Shown in pieces: positions 52,846 to 62,226 of a stretch of 64,000 nucleotides of DNA. Numbering within the stretch: the first letter of the stretch is position 1; every line of letters begins with the position of its first letter. Source of the stretch: Spirochaetaceae bacterium (GTDB lineage: Bacteria; Spirochaetota; Spirochaetia; Treponematales; Treponemataceae); contig JAFQDD010000008.1 in the NCBI GenBank assembly GCA_017416145.1, positions 1 to 64,000 on the forward strand. The letters are read 5' to 3'. The position numbers and the translations under genes are program-made. Below the pieces are notes generated by a model. It was not told where the DNA came from, did not search any database, and saw nothing but the letters and a program-made list of their open reading frames with translations.

Positions 52846-53733
52846 ATGTCTAATCGTAATTACAAAGATTCTGTTTTTGTAGACCTTTTTTCAAAAGATT
52901 TACACGCAAAAGAAAATTTTATTTCACTTTATAATGCTCTTCATAGAACAAACCTTGATCCAGTCAATACAGAAGTAAAACCTGTTATGTTGGAAAAAGT
53001 ATTGTATATGAAATACTACAACGATATTTCTATGCTAATTGATGGAAAAATTGTGGTAATGATAGAGCATCAATCTACTGTTAATGAAAATATGCCTTTT
53101 CGATTTTTGGAATACATTGCCCGAGTTTATGAAAAAATAACCCCTACCAAGGAGAGATTTGGCAGAAAACAAATAAAACTTCCCAAACCAGAGTTTTATG
53201 TTTTCTATAATGGGATAGAAGATTTTCCTTTAGAAAAAGAACTTTACTTGTCTGACGCGTTTATTTATAGTGATAAAGAATCTTTACAAGATACAAAAAT
53301 ACCTCTTGAAATTACAGTAAAAGTTGTTAATATAAATATTGGAAAAGATAATCCAATTTTAAGAAACTGTAAAACCCTAGCTCAATATTCTAAGTTTATA
53401 GAAGAAGTAAGAACACTGATAAAAGAAGGACATTCCGACCCTCTTTCAGATGCAATTACACAATCCATAAAAAATGGGATATTAAGCGAATATTTAGAAA
53501 GAAAGTCCAAGGAGGTCCGAAATATGCTTTTAGCAGAATATGATTATGACACTGATATCGCTGTTCAACGAAAAGAAGCTTATGACGACGGCCTTGAAAC
53601 AGGAAGAAAACAAGGAATTGAACAAGAAAAAATAAATACCGCTAAAAAACTTTTATCAATGGGACTTTCTATAGAGCAAATATCAGAAGGAACTGGTTTA
53701 ACTTTAGAACAAGTAAAAAAACTACAAGAATAA
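52846..53733 (+). CDS. Rpn-family PD-(D/E)xK nuclease (putative transposase-like)
   Basis: Protein of 295 residues from the ATG at 52846 with AAGGA 9 bp upstream. Family segments: KDSVFVDLFSKDLHAKENFISLYNALH at the start, D60 in YNDISMLIDGK and E74/Q76 in VMIEHQST forming the nuclease core, then EFYVFYNGIEDFP. The C-terminus is a Gln/Lys/Glu helix (EAYDDGLETGRKQGIEQEK) with a short helical tail. E. coli Rpn proteins promote RecA-independent recombination and cut DNA. It sits alone between direct repeats derived from the neighbouring gene end. Confidence 0.85.
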   Translation: MSNRNYKDSVFVDLFSKDLHAKENFISLYNALHRTNLDPVNTEVKPVMLEKVLYMKYYNDISMLIDGKIVVMIEHQSTVNENMPFRFLEYIARVYEKITPTKERFGRKQIKLPKPEFYVFYNGIEDFPLEKELYLSDAFIYSDKESLQDTKIPLEITVKVVNINIGKDNPILRNCKTLAQYSKFIEEVRTLIKEGHSDPLSDAITQSIKNGILSEYLERKSKEVRNMLLAEYDYDTDIAVQRKEAYDDGLETGRKQGIEQEKINTAKKLLSMGLSIEQISEGTGLTLEQVKKLQE

Positions 53734-53746
53734 AGTTTTTCCCAAT

Positions 53747-54907
53747 CTACCGATTAAACATCCCAGAAATTTCAGAAAGTTCTTTTATCAAGTTTTCTAT
53801 GTGGGATTTTTCTGTGTTTGCGCCAAAACTAAAGCGCACTGCGTTGGTGGATTTTTCGTCGGAAATTCCCATGGCTTTTAGAATTGGCCGATTCATTTTT
53901 CGTGCTGAACAAGCAGAACCTGTAGAAATACAATATCCCTTGGAAGAAAGAGTTCTTACCATCACTTCTCCTGGAATATTTTCAAAAGAGATTTGCACCA
54001 CAGAAGGTGAATATTTTTCTTGATGTTCAAGCCTTACTGGTGGAATTAGGGTGGCATTTTTATCTTTTAAAACTTCGGAAATAAAAAACTTTGTATTTTC
54101 CATTTCTTTTGCATAATTTTCTTCTAAAACTGATTTTGAAGCGTATCTTTCCAAGCACAAAGTCATAGCAATTATTCCAAAAAGATTTTCCGTGCCGCTT
54201 CTAAGACCTTTTTCCTGCCCGCCGCCTTTCAAAAAACTTTCTGTTTGATTTGCAGCATAAAGTAGCCCCACTCCCCGAGGCCCGTAAAATTTGTGAGCGC
54301 TTAAGGCGGCAAAGTCTATTCCCTTTGCTCCAAGCTGTACCGGTATTTTCCCGATAGCCTGTACACAATCTGTATGAAACTTTGGCTTACGTTTTCCCTT
54401 GCAATGGCTTTCTATAGCCGCTGCAATTTCATAAATTGGTTGAATTGCACCAGTTTCATTGTTTACAGTCATTACGCTTACCAAAGCGGTGTCGTCCTGA
54501 AGTTTAGAAATTACAGTTTCTGGCTCCACAATCCCAAGATTATTGCAAGGGGCATTTATCACCTTCCAGCCAGTTTTTTTCAAAGATTCAGCAATTTCCC
54601 TAACCGCAGGATGCTCAATATTTGATATTACAATACTTCCCTTATTTGGGCGATTTAGCAAAGACAAAAAAGGAATATGGTCGCTTTCTGTGCCACCAGA
54701 AGTAAAATAAAGATTTTCAGCTTTTACCCCCAAAACCTTGGCACAACGGTTTCGCATTTCTTCTAAAAGATTTTTCGCCTTTATGCCTTCTTGATGAACG
54801 CTAGAAGGATTTCCAGAATATTCCAAGCTCATAGCTAAAGCTTTTTCCAATATTTCTTTATCTGGTAAAGATGTAGCGGCATAATCAAAATATTTAGAAA
54901 CTTCCAT
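53747..54907 (-). CDS. Cysteine desulfurase (NifS/IscS-like)
   Basis: PLP-dependent enzyme of 386 residues that takes sulfur from cysteine for Fe-S or tRNA thiolation. The PLP Lys is K206 in LSAHKFYGPRGVG; the persulfide Cys is C333 in STGSACSARK. Other motifs: FDYAATS, SGGTESDH, SVMTVNNETGAIQ, HTDCVQAIG and GLRSGTEN. It has the short Cys loop of the NifS/SufS-type split families; the subtype is left open. Its 3' end exists as a second diverged copy at 52695-52743. It follows aroB by 10 bp. Confidence 0.9.
   Translation of the reverse strand: MEVSKYFDYAATSLPDKEILEKALAMSLEYSGNPSSVHQEGIKAKNLLEEMRNRCAKVLGVKAENLYFTSGGTESDHIPFLSLLNRPNKGSIVISNIEHPAVREIAESLKKTGWKVINAPCNNLGIVEPETVISKLQDDTALVSVMTVNNETGAIQPIYEIAAAIESHCKGKRKPKFHTDCVQAIGKIPVQLGAKGIDFAALSAHKFYGPRGVGLLYAANQTESFLKGGGQEKGLRSGTENLFGIIAMTLCLERYASKSVLEENYAKEMENTKFFISEVLKDKNATLIPPVRLEHQEKYSPSVVQISFENIPGEVMVRTLSSKGYCISTGSACSARKMNRPILKAMGISDEKSTNAVRFSFGANTEKSHIENLIKELSEISGMFNR
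53755..53803. repeat. 49-bp direct repeat B (3' end of the desulfurase gene)
   Basis: Partner of 52695-52743, 1060 bp away. This copy is inside the intact gene. Confidence 0.85.
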
Positions 54908-54917
54908 ATATCAACCT

Positions 54918-56021
54918 TTATAAAACCTTTGCAACTTCTGAATCAGATACTTCTTGAATGACTGTTTTTTTAATATCACTTTGCAAAACAAAACGTACAG
55001 TGGGACTAGAATTTTTCTTGTCTTTTTTCATGGCAAAAAGCAAAGTTTCTTTCACTTGATTTTCAGGGATTTTTCCATTTAAAACAGGATGCAAAGCCTC
55101 TGTAGAATATCCATAATTTTTTAACATTGCAAAAACTCGGTTTTTATAAGTTTCAGAAGCTAAACCTAAGTTTTGGCTAAGTTCCACAGCTCTACCGCAA
55201 CCCCAAGCCACAGCCTCGCCGTGGGAAATTGCCCCAAGACCAGCCACAGTTTCCAAAGCGTGAGCAAAAGTGTGACCAAGATTTAGCTGCATTCTAAGAC
55301 CTTTTTCTGTCAAATCTTCTTCTACGATTTTAGCCTTTGCTCTAACGCATTTTTCGATTATTTTATCCAAAAGTTCAGGATTCCTAGTGCGAACTAAATC
55401 TGCTTTGGTTTCAAAATCTTCAAACATTTCTTCATCATAAAGCATGGCGGTTTTTACAGCCTCTGCTAGTCCAGAAAAATATTCGCTTTCTGGCAAACTT
55501 TGCACAAATTCAGAGCAAATGTACAATTTTCCAGCAGGATAAAAACTTCCTATCATATTTTTGTAGCTTTCAAAATCACAGCCAGTTTTGCCACCACAAG
55601 CTGCGTCTACCATTGCCAAAAGTGATGTTGGAATTAGTTCCAATTTTGCACCCCGCTTAAAAATAGAAGATGCAAAGGCTGTCATATCTGTAATAACGCC
55701 GCCGCCAATGCCGGTAAACACAGAATTTCTGTTAAAATCAGCTTCTAGGGCAGCTTTTACAATGTTAAGCACAGAATCTAGAGTTTTATTTTCTTCTCCA
55801 GCTGGTAAAATCACCACAACTTGATTTTTGGCTTTTTGTTCGTCCAAAAACTTTTTCACCTCTGGCAACAAAGCGATATTTGAATCTGTAACGTAAATGT
55901 GCTTGTTTTCCCCATTGCCAATATTTGCAAAAAGTTCACTTTCTTTTTGAAAAAATACAACTTCAGTTTTTTCTGTTCCTTGATGAATCATTGGATAATT
56001 GATATTAAAATCTTTTTTCAT
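54918..56021 (-). CDS. aroB: 3-dehydroquinate synthase
   Basis: Second enzyme of the shikimate pathway, 367 residues, NAD- and metal-dependent. Motifs: FTGIGGGVITDMTAFASSIFKRG, PTSLLAMVDAACGGKTGCDF, KNMIGSFYPA, and the metal ligands in EEDLTEKGLRMQLNLGHTFAHALE and ISHGEAVAWG. Length is typical. It is the first gene of a likely pair with the cysteine desulfurase. Confidence 0.95.
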   Translation of the reverse strand: MKKDFNINYPMIHQGTEKTEVVFFQKESELFANIGNGENKHIYVTDSNIALLPEVKKFLDEQKAKNQVVVILPAGEENKTLDSVLNIVKAALEADFNRNSVFTGIGGGVITDMTAFASSIFKRGAKLELIPTSLLAMVDAACGGKTGCDFESYKNMIGSFYPAGKLYICSEFVQSLPESEYFSGLAEAVKTAMLYDEEMFEDFETKADLVRTRNPELLDKIIEKCVRAKAKIVEEDLTEKGLRMQLNLGHTFAHALETVAGLGAISHGEAVAWGCGRAVELSQNLGLASETYKNRVFAMLKNYGYSTEALHPVLNGKIPENQVKETLLFAMKKDKKNSSPTVRFVLQSDIKKTVIQEVSDSEVAKVL

Positions 56022-56147
56022 ATTAGCTTTTTCCCACTGTAAAATCTTAAATTGCCAAAAGTCAATTTATCACTTTGAATTGATATTTACAAGATATAGG
56101 GCTACTGAAGATTTTTTTTAGGATTTTTAAAATAATTCAAAAAAAAT

Positions 56148-56203
56148 TTGACAAAGTGTTATCACTATGATAGTCTTAATATCATAGTGATAGTTTTACT
56201 ATC
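56148..56203 (+). promoter_or_regulatory. Promoter with TetR-type operator array
   Basis: A TTGACA box (56148-56153) is followed by two 13-bp arms, TATCACTATGATA (56160-56172) and TATCATAGTGATA (56180-56192), that are perfect inverted repeats of each other around 7 bp. Each arm is itself a palindrome (TATCA..TGATA), and GATAG TTTTA CTATC (56189-56203) overlaps the second. The -10 must lie inside the array, so a bound regulator would block transcription of the glycosyltransferase-tetR-symporter operon. Confidence 0.75.
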
Positions 56204-56246
56204 AAAACATAAATTTGCGTTGCAATCTTTTTATAGGAGTATTTTT

Positions 56247-57734
56247 ATGAATTTGGAAAAAACTAGGTCTATTTTTGGAAATATTATCGATTCAAAAACT
56301 GTTAAAAAAGCAAAAAAAACTTGCAAAAAATATTTAAAGCGATTTGGAGATGATAGAAATACTAAATATCACCTTGCATTAGAAGAAAATAAAGTTCTTT
56401 CAGAACTTGGCACAAAAAATTTGGTGATTTCTGAAAATCCACTTACAGAACTTCCAAAAAATCCTATTATTATCGGAAATATTCGAATGGGATTTGGGCA
56501 TTATAGAATTTCTATGGCTTTTGCCTCTGCTGCAAAAGCTTTAGGTTACTCTCCTGTTTGGATGGACTTAAACTCTTTTAAAAACACAACTTGTACAAAA
56601 ATTATTTCCTCACAAAACGATTTATATTCTCTAGGCTCTAGACTTTCCCAAAAATCAAAATTATTTAACAAACTTTATTGGGAACCATTAAACTCAGAAG
56701 GTTTTAGAAAACTCACTTACAACGCTGTGGATCAAGCCGCCTCTAGTTTAATGACACCGGTTTTTACTGATATTCCAAAAGATATTCCATTTATTGCAAC
56801 TCACGCTTGGCCATCTCAAGCAGCTGTTCACGCAGGGATGAAAAACGTGTTAAACGCTATTCCAGACAACTGGCCAATGGCTTTGCATCTTTCAGAAGGA
56901 GCTTTACACGCTATTCAAACTCATTCTAGTTATCTTGGCTACAAGGTTTTGCGAGGCATGGCTGGAAAGAAAATCTTAAACCCAATGACAGATAAGGATA
57001 TTATTTACACAGGACACTACATTGACCATGAATTAGTTTCTAATATCGAAGAAGATTGTAAAAATCGTATTCAGCGGGTAAAAGAAGGAAAACCAATAAG
57101 ATTTTTGCTAACAGTTGGAGGAGCTGGAGCCCAAGGAGACTTTTTTATTGCAATCATAAAATCACTTTTGCCATACATCAAAGAAAACAAGGCTTCACTT
57201 TTTGTAAATGTTGGAGATCACAAAAATGTTTGGGAAGATTTTGAAAAGAAAATCCCAGAATTAAAAGAATTTTCAAAATCTAATTTATGCAAAACCCACT
57301 TTGAGGATTTTGAAGAAGTAAAAGATTTTGCAAACAAACTTACATCAAATGAAAAAGCTGAAACTAGCAACGGTATTCACATTTTTTATGATTCAGACAT
57401 TTTCTCTGCCGTTTACAGCACAAACCTTTTAATGCGAATTTCTGATGTGTTAATCACAAAACCTAGCGAACTTGCTTTTTATCCAATTCCAAAACTCCAC
57501 ATAAAACGAGTTGGCGGACATGAAATGTGGGGCGCAATTCACTCTGCAGAAGTTGGAGACGGAACATACGAATGTGAAACTGTAGAATCCACTGTGGGAA
57601 TGATACATGAATTTTTATCAAATCCAAGTTTACTAGAAAAAATGTGCAACAACATTATAGAAGCAAAAAAAGCAGGAATTTATAACGGTGCTTATGAAGC
57701 AATAAAGGCTTTGGCAAAAAGAGGTGAAAAATGA
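56247..57734 (+). CDS. UgtP/MurG-like GT-B glycosyltransferase
   Basis: Protein of 495 residues from the ATG at 56247 (TAGGAG upstream); an upstream open stretch would cross the operator and is not credible. The segment IIIGNIRMGFGHYRISMAFASAAKALGY resembles the N-terminal G-x-G-H loop of UgtP/MurG-type GT-B enzymes, and ITKPSELAFYPIPKLHIKRVGGHE their C-terminal donor site. No membrane helix is present. Family similarity is partial, so the product could be another GT-B-like sugar protein. It is first in an operon with a TetR regulator and a sugar symporter. Confidence 0.6.
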   Translation: MNLEKTRSIFGNIIDSKTVKKAKKTCKKYLKRFGDDRNTKYHLALEENKVLSELGTKNLVISENPLTELPKNPIIIGNIRMGFGHYRISMAFASAAKALGYSPVWMDLNSFKNTTCTKIISSQNDLYSLGSRLSQKSKLFNKLYWEPLNSEGFRKLTYNAVDQAASSLMTPVFTDIPKDIPFIATHAWPSQAAVHAGMKNVLNAIPDNWPMALHLSEGALHAIQTHSSYLGYKVLRGMAGKKILNPMTDKDIIYTGHYIDHELVSNIEEDCKNRIQRVKEGKPIRFLLTVGGAGAQGDFFIAIIKSLLPYIKENKASLFVNVGDHKNVWEDFEKKIPELKEFSKSNLCKTHFEDFEEVKDFANKLTSNEKAETSNGIHIFYDSDIFSAVYSTNLLMRISDVLITKPSELAFYPIPKLHIKRVGGHEMWGAIHSAEVGDGTYECETVESTVGMIHEFLSNPSLLEKMCNNIIEAKKAGIYNGAYEAIKALAKRGEK

Positions 57735-58360
57735 ATGTAAAGGAAATAAAAATCAATCATATTTTGGAACAGGGTTTTGAATTGTTTTCAAAAGAAGGCA
57801 TTGATAATGTAACAATGAATAATATTGCAGATAAGGCAGAAATCGGCGTTGCATCCTTGTATCGATATTTTTCTACAAAAGAAGAATTAGCAATTCAATG
57901 TGCAACCAAAATGTGGCAAAAAGAAAAAGAAAAAGCTATTGACATTTTTACCAGTGAAAAATATTTAGAAAAAACAGGAAAAGACCAATTAGAAGAAATT
58001 TTAAACTATTTTGAAACATCTTTTGACACAACTCAAGATTTTTATCGATTTATTTATTACTTTGATTCATACATAAAACGACAAAACATTGAAAGTAGCA
58101 ATTTGCAAAATTACGAAAACACTATTAAAGAAATCACACAAATTGCTTTTCAAGCCATTGAAAAAGGATTTTCCGACGGTTCAATTTTATATCCAAACGA
58201 AAATCTCCAAACATTAACGTTGACAATTATGCACAGTTTCTTTTCTTTGGCACAAAAACTTTCTCTAAGTGGTGGAATGTTAAGCCAAGATATTTCCAAT
58301 CCACCTAAAAATCAATTAGAAATACTAAAAAAATTGATATTGTCATCTTTATCAAAATGA
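57731..58360 (+). CDS. TetR/AcrR-family regulator
   Basis: Ligand-responsive repressor of 209 residues. The HTH (FSKEGIDNVTMNNIADKAEIGVASLYRYFSTKEELA) lies at about residues 18-53, followed by the helical ligand domain. It overlaps the upstream gene by 4 bp (ATGA) and the next by 4 bp at its outer start. The palindromes upstream of the operon are the obvious binding sites, so it should autoregulate. The ligand may be a sugar or glycoside, given the neighbours. Confidence 0.9.
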   Translation: MNVKEIKINHILEQGFELFSKEGIDNVTMNNIADKAEIGVASLYRYFSTKEELAIQCATKMWQKEKEKAIDIFTSEKYLEKTGKDQLEEILNYFETSFDTTQDFYRFIYYFDSYIKRQNIESSNLQNYENTIKEITQIAFQAIEKGFSDGSILYPNENLQTLTLTIMHSFFSLAQKLSLSGGMLSQDISNPPKNQLEILKKLILSSLSK

Positions 58361-58374
58361 AAACAGGAGGAAAT

Positions 58375-59718
58375 ATGAAATCTTTAACAAAAAGTAAAAT
58401 GTGGCTTTTTGCCATGGGACAATTTGGTTGGGCCTTGCTTTCTGGCTTAATCGGAAGTTGGCTTGTGTATTTTTATCAACCAGATACACAAAGTATTGCT
58501 GCAGGACTAACACCACTTATTCCACAAGGTAGGGTAATCTTTGGAGTGCTAACAATTATTGGCTTAATCACAGCCTTTGGACGCTTGTTTGACGCTGTAA
58601 CAGATCCATTAGTTGCTTCCATGTCTGATAAATGTAAATCTCCCCTTGGAAGACGAATCCCATTTTTAAAATGGTCTGCAATTCCTTTGGCAGTAACAAC
58701 AGTTTTAGTTTTTTGTGCTCCATTTGCTGCTGAAAGCACATTAAACGGAATCTGGCTTTTTATTTTCGTTGCACTTTACTATTTCTTCATTACAGCTTAT
58801 TGTACTCCATATACAGCTTTATATTCAGAAATTTGTAATACAGAAAAAGAACGTATGACACTTTCCACAGCAATCAGTTTAACTTTCATAATCGGTACAG
58901 CTGTTGCCTATGTTGCACCAACAATCTGGGGAATATTTGAACCACTTATCGGAAGAATTACTGCTATGCGGGTTGCTTTTGGGATATTAGCCGGGATTGC
59001 CGCAATTTGTATGTTTTTTCCAGTGTTTTTCATCAAAGAAAAAGATTATGTTGACGCAAAACCTGTAGAATCAACTGCAATCCAATCTTTAATACAAACT
59101 TTCAAAAACAAGGATTTTAGAATCTTCGTTGGCTCAGACATTTTTTATTGGATTGCACTAACAATGTTCCAAACAGGGCTACCATTTTTCGTAACTGCTT
59201 TAATGGGTTTGCCAGAAAATATGTTTACTCCAATGTTTGTTGGCATGACAGCTTGTTCCCTAATTTTCTATTTACCAATAAATCACTTTGTAGAAAAATT
59301 TGGCAAGAAAAAAATGGTAATTTTTGCCTTTGCTATGTTCACCCTAACCTACACCATCACAGCTTTATCTGGAAAATATTTAGGATTTTCAAGCTTAGCC
59401 CAAGGAATCTTAATTGTGATATTAGGCTCTCTTCCAATGGCAATCTTTGGAATTTTGCCACAAGCTATGGTTGCAGATGTTGCAGAATACGATGCTAAAA
59501 AAACTGGAGAAAAACGCCAAGGAATGTTTTTTGCAGCTAGAACCTTTTGCTTCAAACTTGGTCAAAGTATTGCAATGTTGATGTTTACCTCAATCGCCAC
59601 AATCGGTGTTGAATCTGGAATTGGATACAGACTAGTTGCTATCATTGCAGCTGTTTTTTGCTTAATCGGGGGAATAATCCTTTTCTTCTTTAACGAAAAA
59701 CGAATCTTAGAAAAATAA
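58375..59718 (+). CDS. GPH-type (MFS) sugar:cation symporter
   Basis: Membrane transporter of 447 residues from the ATG at 58375, with AGGAGG just upstream; the ATG at 58357 lies before that site. About twelve helices are seen. The loop SDKCKSPLGRRIPFLKWSAIP and the early FGRLFDAVTDPLVASMSD are signatures of the glycoside-pentoside-hexuronide family, and VADVAEYDAKKTGEKRQGMFFAARTF is the second-half motif. Substrate is unknown. It ends at a bidirectional terminator. Confidence 0.88.
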   Translation: MKSLTKSKMWLFAMGQFGWALLSGLIGSWLVYFYQPDTQSIAAGLTPLIPQGRVIFGVLTIIGLITAFGRLFDAVTDPLVASMSDKCKSPLGRRIPFLKWSAIPLAVTTVLVFCAPFAAESTLNGIWLFIFVALYYFFITAYCTPYTALYSEICNTEKERMTLSTAISLTFIIGTAVAYVAPTIWGIFEPLIGRITAMRVAFGILAGIAAICMFFPVFFIKEKDYVDAKPVESTAIQSLIQTFKNKDFRIFVGSDIFYWIALTMFQTGLPFFVTALMGLPENMFTPMFVGMTACSLIFYLPINHFVEKFGKKKMVIFAFAMFTLTYTITALSGKYLGFSSLAQGILIVILGSLPMAIFGILPQAMVADVAEYDAKKTGEKRQGMFFAARTFCFKLGQSIAMLMFTSIATIGVESGIGYRLVAIIAAVFCLIGGIILFFFNEKRILEK

Positions 59719-59723
59719 AAACA

Positions 59724-59780
59724 AAAAAGGTGGCTATAGATTTTCTTGAAATAATTTCAAAAAGTCTATGCCACCTTTTT
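59724..59780. terminator. Bidirectional terminator between symporter and chemoreceptor
   Basis: AAAAAGGTGGC pairs with GCCACCTTTTT, with ATAGA/TCTAT pairing further in. T runs lie on both sides, fitting the convergent genes at 58375 and 59809. Confidence 0.8.
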
Positions 59781-59808
59781 ACTAGATTTTTGCTATTTCA
59801 AAACATAA

Positions 59809-61992
59809 CTAAATCTTAAACTTACCAATAAGATTTTCCATAGATTTAATATTATCCATAGTTTCTGTAGCCATGTTAGAAACTTCAGAAGCTGATTTGT
59901 TAATTTCTTGAGCTCCAGCTGTCATTTCATCCATGCTATTATCAACTAAGTAAATAATTTCGTTAAGTTTATCAAGCTCGATTCCAGCATTACTTGTTAC
60001 ATCTTTCATAGATTTTGAAGTTGCTTGAACATCCATTGTAGAAGCATTTACATCTTTTAGAGCTTCCAAAACTTGTTTAGAGGCACTATCTTGTTCTTCC
60101 ATTGCATAGTCAATTTCATTTACAAGATTGTCCGTATCAGAAATCTTTTCTGTAATTGTTTTAAAAGCTTCGTTTGACTGATTAGAAGCTGCAACAACTT
60201 CTTCCACAGTTTTTGTAATCAACTTAAGTTCAGCAGCAATGTTGTGAGATTGCTTACTAGAATTTTCAGCCAAAGTTCTAATTTCATCAGCAACAACAGA
60301 GAATCCAGCTCCAGCTTCTCCAGCATGGGCGGCTTCAATAGCTGCGTTCATAGCAAGTAAGTTTGTTTGAGAAGCAATACGAGCAATAACACGGTTTGCT
60401 TCAATCATAAGCTTAGATTGTTCGTTCATTTGAAGAACTTTTTTATTTACTTCTGATTGAGTTTCTCTACCGTTTTGAGTTACAGCAATCAATTCTTTAA
60501 ATTGAGCACTCATAGTTTTTACAGAGTTTGAAACAGAAGCAATATTAGAAACCATTTCTTCGATAGAAGCTGATGATTGAACAATTCCAGCAGACTGATT
60601 TTCGATAAGTTTATCCAAAGTTGCAGTAGAATCAAAAACTTCTTTCATTTTTTCACTGGCAGAAGAAGAAGCTGAAATCTGATTTTTGGTTTGTTTTTTT
60701 ACACTTTCAATATTTGCCATAATCTCAGAAATCGCACTAGCACTTTCTACTGAAGTTGATCCCAAAGTTGCACCAATATCTTCAAGAGAAGTTTGAGCTG
60801 ATTTTAATTCGCCAATAAGTCGCTGTTGTCTATCAATAAATTTATCAACATCCTGACATAGATTTCCAATTTCGTTATTTTTGTTAAAATTGATTCTGTA
60901 AGTTAAGTCAGTTTCTTCAGATTCTTCTGCAAGACTTTTTATAGCCTTTGTGGCTTTTCTCAACGGAATAAACATCAAAGTTGTCAAAATTGCCAAAACC
61001 AAAACAATCAAACCAATTGTTTGAAGTGCAGAAGCAATAGCAGAAGTTTTTACAACCGCACCAATAGTTGATTCAACAACATTTGTGGAAATAGCAATAG
61101 AAAACATAATATTGTGCAAACCATTGTCAACTTTTGATGGGAAATAAACAACCAAATAATTATCCAAACCTAATTGTTGTTCAACTGTGTAAGTTTCTCC
61201 TCGCTCATAAACAGCTTCCATTACGTCAGGGTAGTTTACCTTGCTTCCAGTTAAACGAGTTCCAGCCACATCAGGATTGAAAATTGATGTACCAATTCGC
61301 TTATTTTCGTAATAACTTGTAAATTCTGCATTTAACATTCTTGCAAAATGGTCGCTAACTTCATCTACAATCAAATTATCTTCCAAAACACAATATCCAG
61401 AAAATCCCATAGGAGTTTCAACTTTTGCAATAGCAACATAGCACAATCTATCATGATAATATGATAATTGGTAAGCTACAGCTCTAGATTTTACAAGTTC
61501 AAGAACACCGTTTTTTTTGAGCATATTTGGATCTGGAATAACTCGCTGAGAAGAATAAAGAATTTTCCCAGAATTATCCAAAATAAAAGCATTTGAAACA
61601 CCAATCGATCTTTGCAATTCATTACAATATTTAGTAATAGAAAAAATATCACCAGAAAAATGAGCCTCATCAATAGTATTCAAAAATGCAGAATCTGTGT
61701 GAAGTAATTTTAAGTTTGTAGAAATTTTTTCACCACGTTGAGTTAAAGCAATCAAAAACGCTTCTTTTTTTCCATTTACTTCATCATGGAAATAAGAGTT
61801 TAAAGCTTTTTTCGTCCCACTAGCAGAAGCCAAAAGTGCGCATATAGCACAAATCGTAAACCCAAATATTAGAGCTACAATAATGGGAGTCTTAATTGAT
61901 TTTTTCTTAGTTGTATTTGATTGTTTTTTGGCAGATTGTGATTTTGAAATTGATTTTTTCTCTTTTTTGGATAATTTTGATTTTTGACTCAT
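59809..61992 (-). CDS. Methyl-accepting chemotaxis protein
   Basis: Chemoreceptor of 727 residues. A Lys/Ser-rich cytoplasmic tail (about 34 residues) precedes helix 1 (TPIIVALIFGFTICAICALLA). A periplasmic Cache-like sensor of about 250 residues follows, then helix 2 (LQTIGLIVLVLAILTTLMFIPL), HAMP, and the signalling domain with the tip LLAMNAAIEAAHAGEAGAGFSVVADEIRTLA. It signals to CheA/CheW and the flagellar motor. The long basic tail is unusual. It is monocistronic between the terminator and its own promoter; the ribosome site is GAGG. Confidence 0.95.
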   Translation of the reverse strand: MSQKSKLSKKEKKSISKSQSAKKQSNTTKKKSIKTPIIVALIFGFTICAICALLASASGTKKALNSYFHDEVNGKKEAFLIALTQRGEKISTNLKLLHTDSAFLNTIDEAHFSGDIFSITKYCNELQRSIGVSNAFILDNSGKILYSSQRVIPDPNMLKKNGVLELVKSRAVAYQLSYYHDRLCYVAIAKVETPMGFSGYCVLEDNLIVDEVSDHFARMLNAEFTSYYENKRIGTSIFNPDVAGTRLTGSKVNYPDVMEAVYERGETYTVEQQLGLDNYLVVYFPSKVDNGLHNIMFSIAISTNVVESTIGAVVKTSAIASALQTIGLIVLVLAILTTLMFIPLRKATKAIKSLAEESEETDLTYRINFNKNNEIGNLCQDVDKFIDRQQRLIGELKSAQTSLEDIGATLGSTSVESASAISEIMANIESVKKQTKNQISASSSASEKMKEVFDSTATLDKLIENQSAGIVQSSASIEEMVSNIASVSNSVKTMSAQFKELIAVTQNGRETQSEVNKKVLQMNEQSKLMIEANRVIARIASQTNLLAMNAAIEAAHAGEAGAGFSVVADEIRTLAENSSKQSHNIAAELKLITKTVEEVVAASNQSNEAFKTITEKISDTDNLVNEIDYAMEEQDSASKQVLEALKDVNASTMDVQATSKSMKDVTSNAGIELDKLNEIIYLVDNSMDEMTAGAQEINKSASEVSNMATETMDNIKSMENLIGKFKI

Positions 61993-62036
61993 AGCAAAAC
62001 CTCGTCTATTTTATATTCCGTAATCATCCTTTTTCA

Positions 62037-62064
62037 ATCATACCATAGAAGAAGTAAAAGTCAA
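62037..62064 (-). promoter_or_regulatory. Promoter of the chemoreceptor gene
   Basis: On the minus strand TTGACT (62064-62059) and TATGAT (62042-62037) are 16 bp apart, upstream of a GAGG ribosome site. Confidence 0.55.
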
Positions 62065-62147
62065 CATCATAAAAAAACTTCACCCCATAATACTAGGGAA
62101 TTTTTTATTAAAAAACATAAAGAATTTTGAAAAGTTTTTGTTTATAA

Positions 62148-62175
62148 TTTACCTTTGAAATTTTTCATATATAAT
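62148..62175 (+). promoter_or_regulatory. Promoter of the 62227 lipoprotein gene
   Basis: TTTACC (62148-62153) and TATAAT (62170-62175) are 16 bp apart, 51 bp before the TTG start. Confidence 0.5.
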
Positions 62176-62226
62176 AGAAATGTTATGGCAAAAGTTTGGA
62201 TATTTTTATATTTTTAGGAGCTTGAT

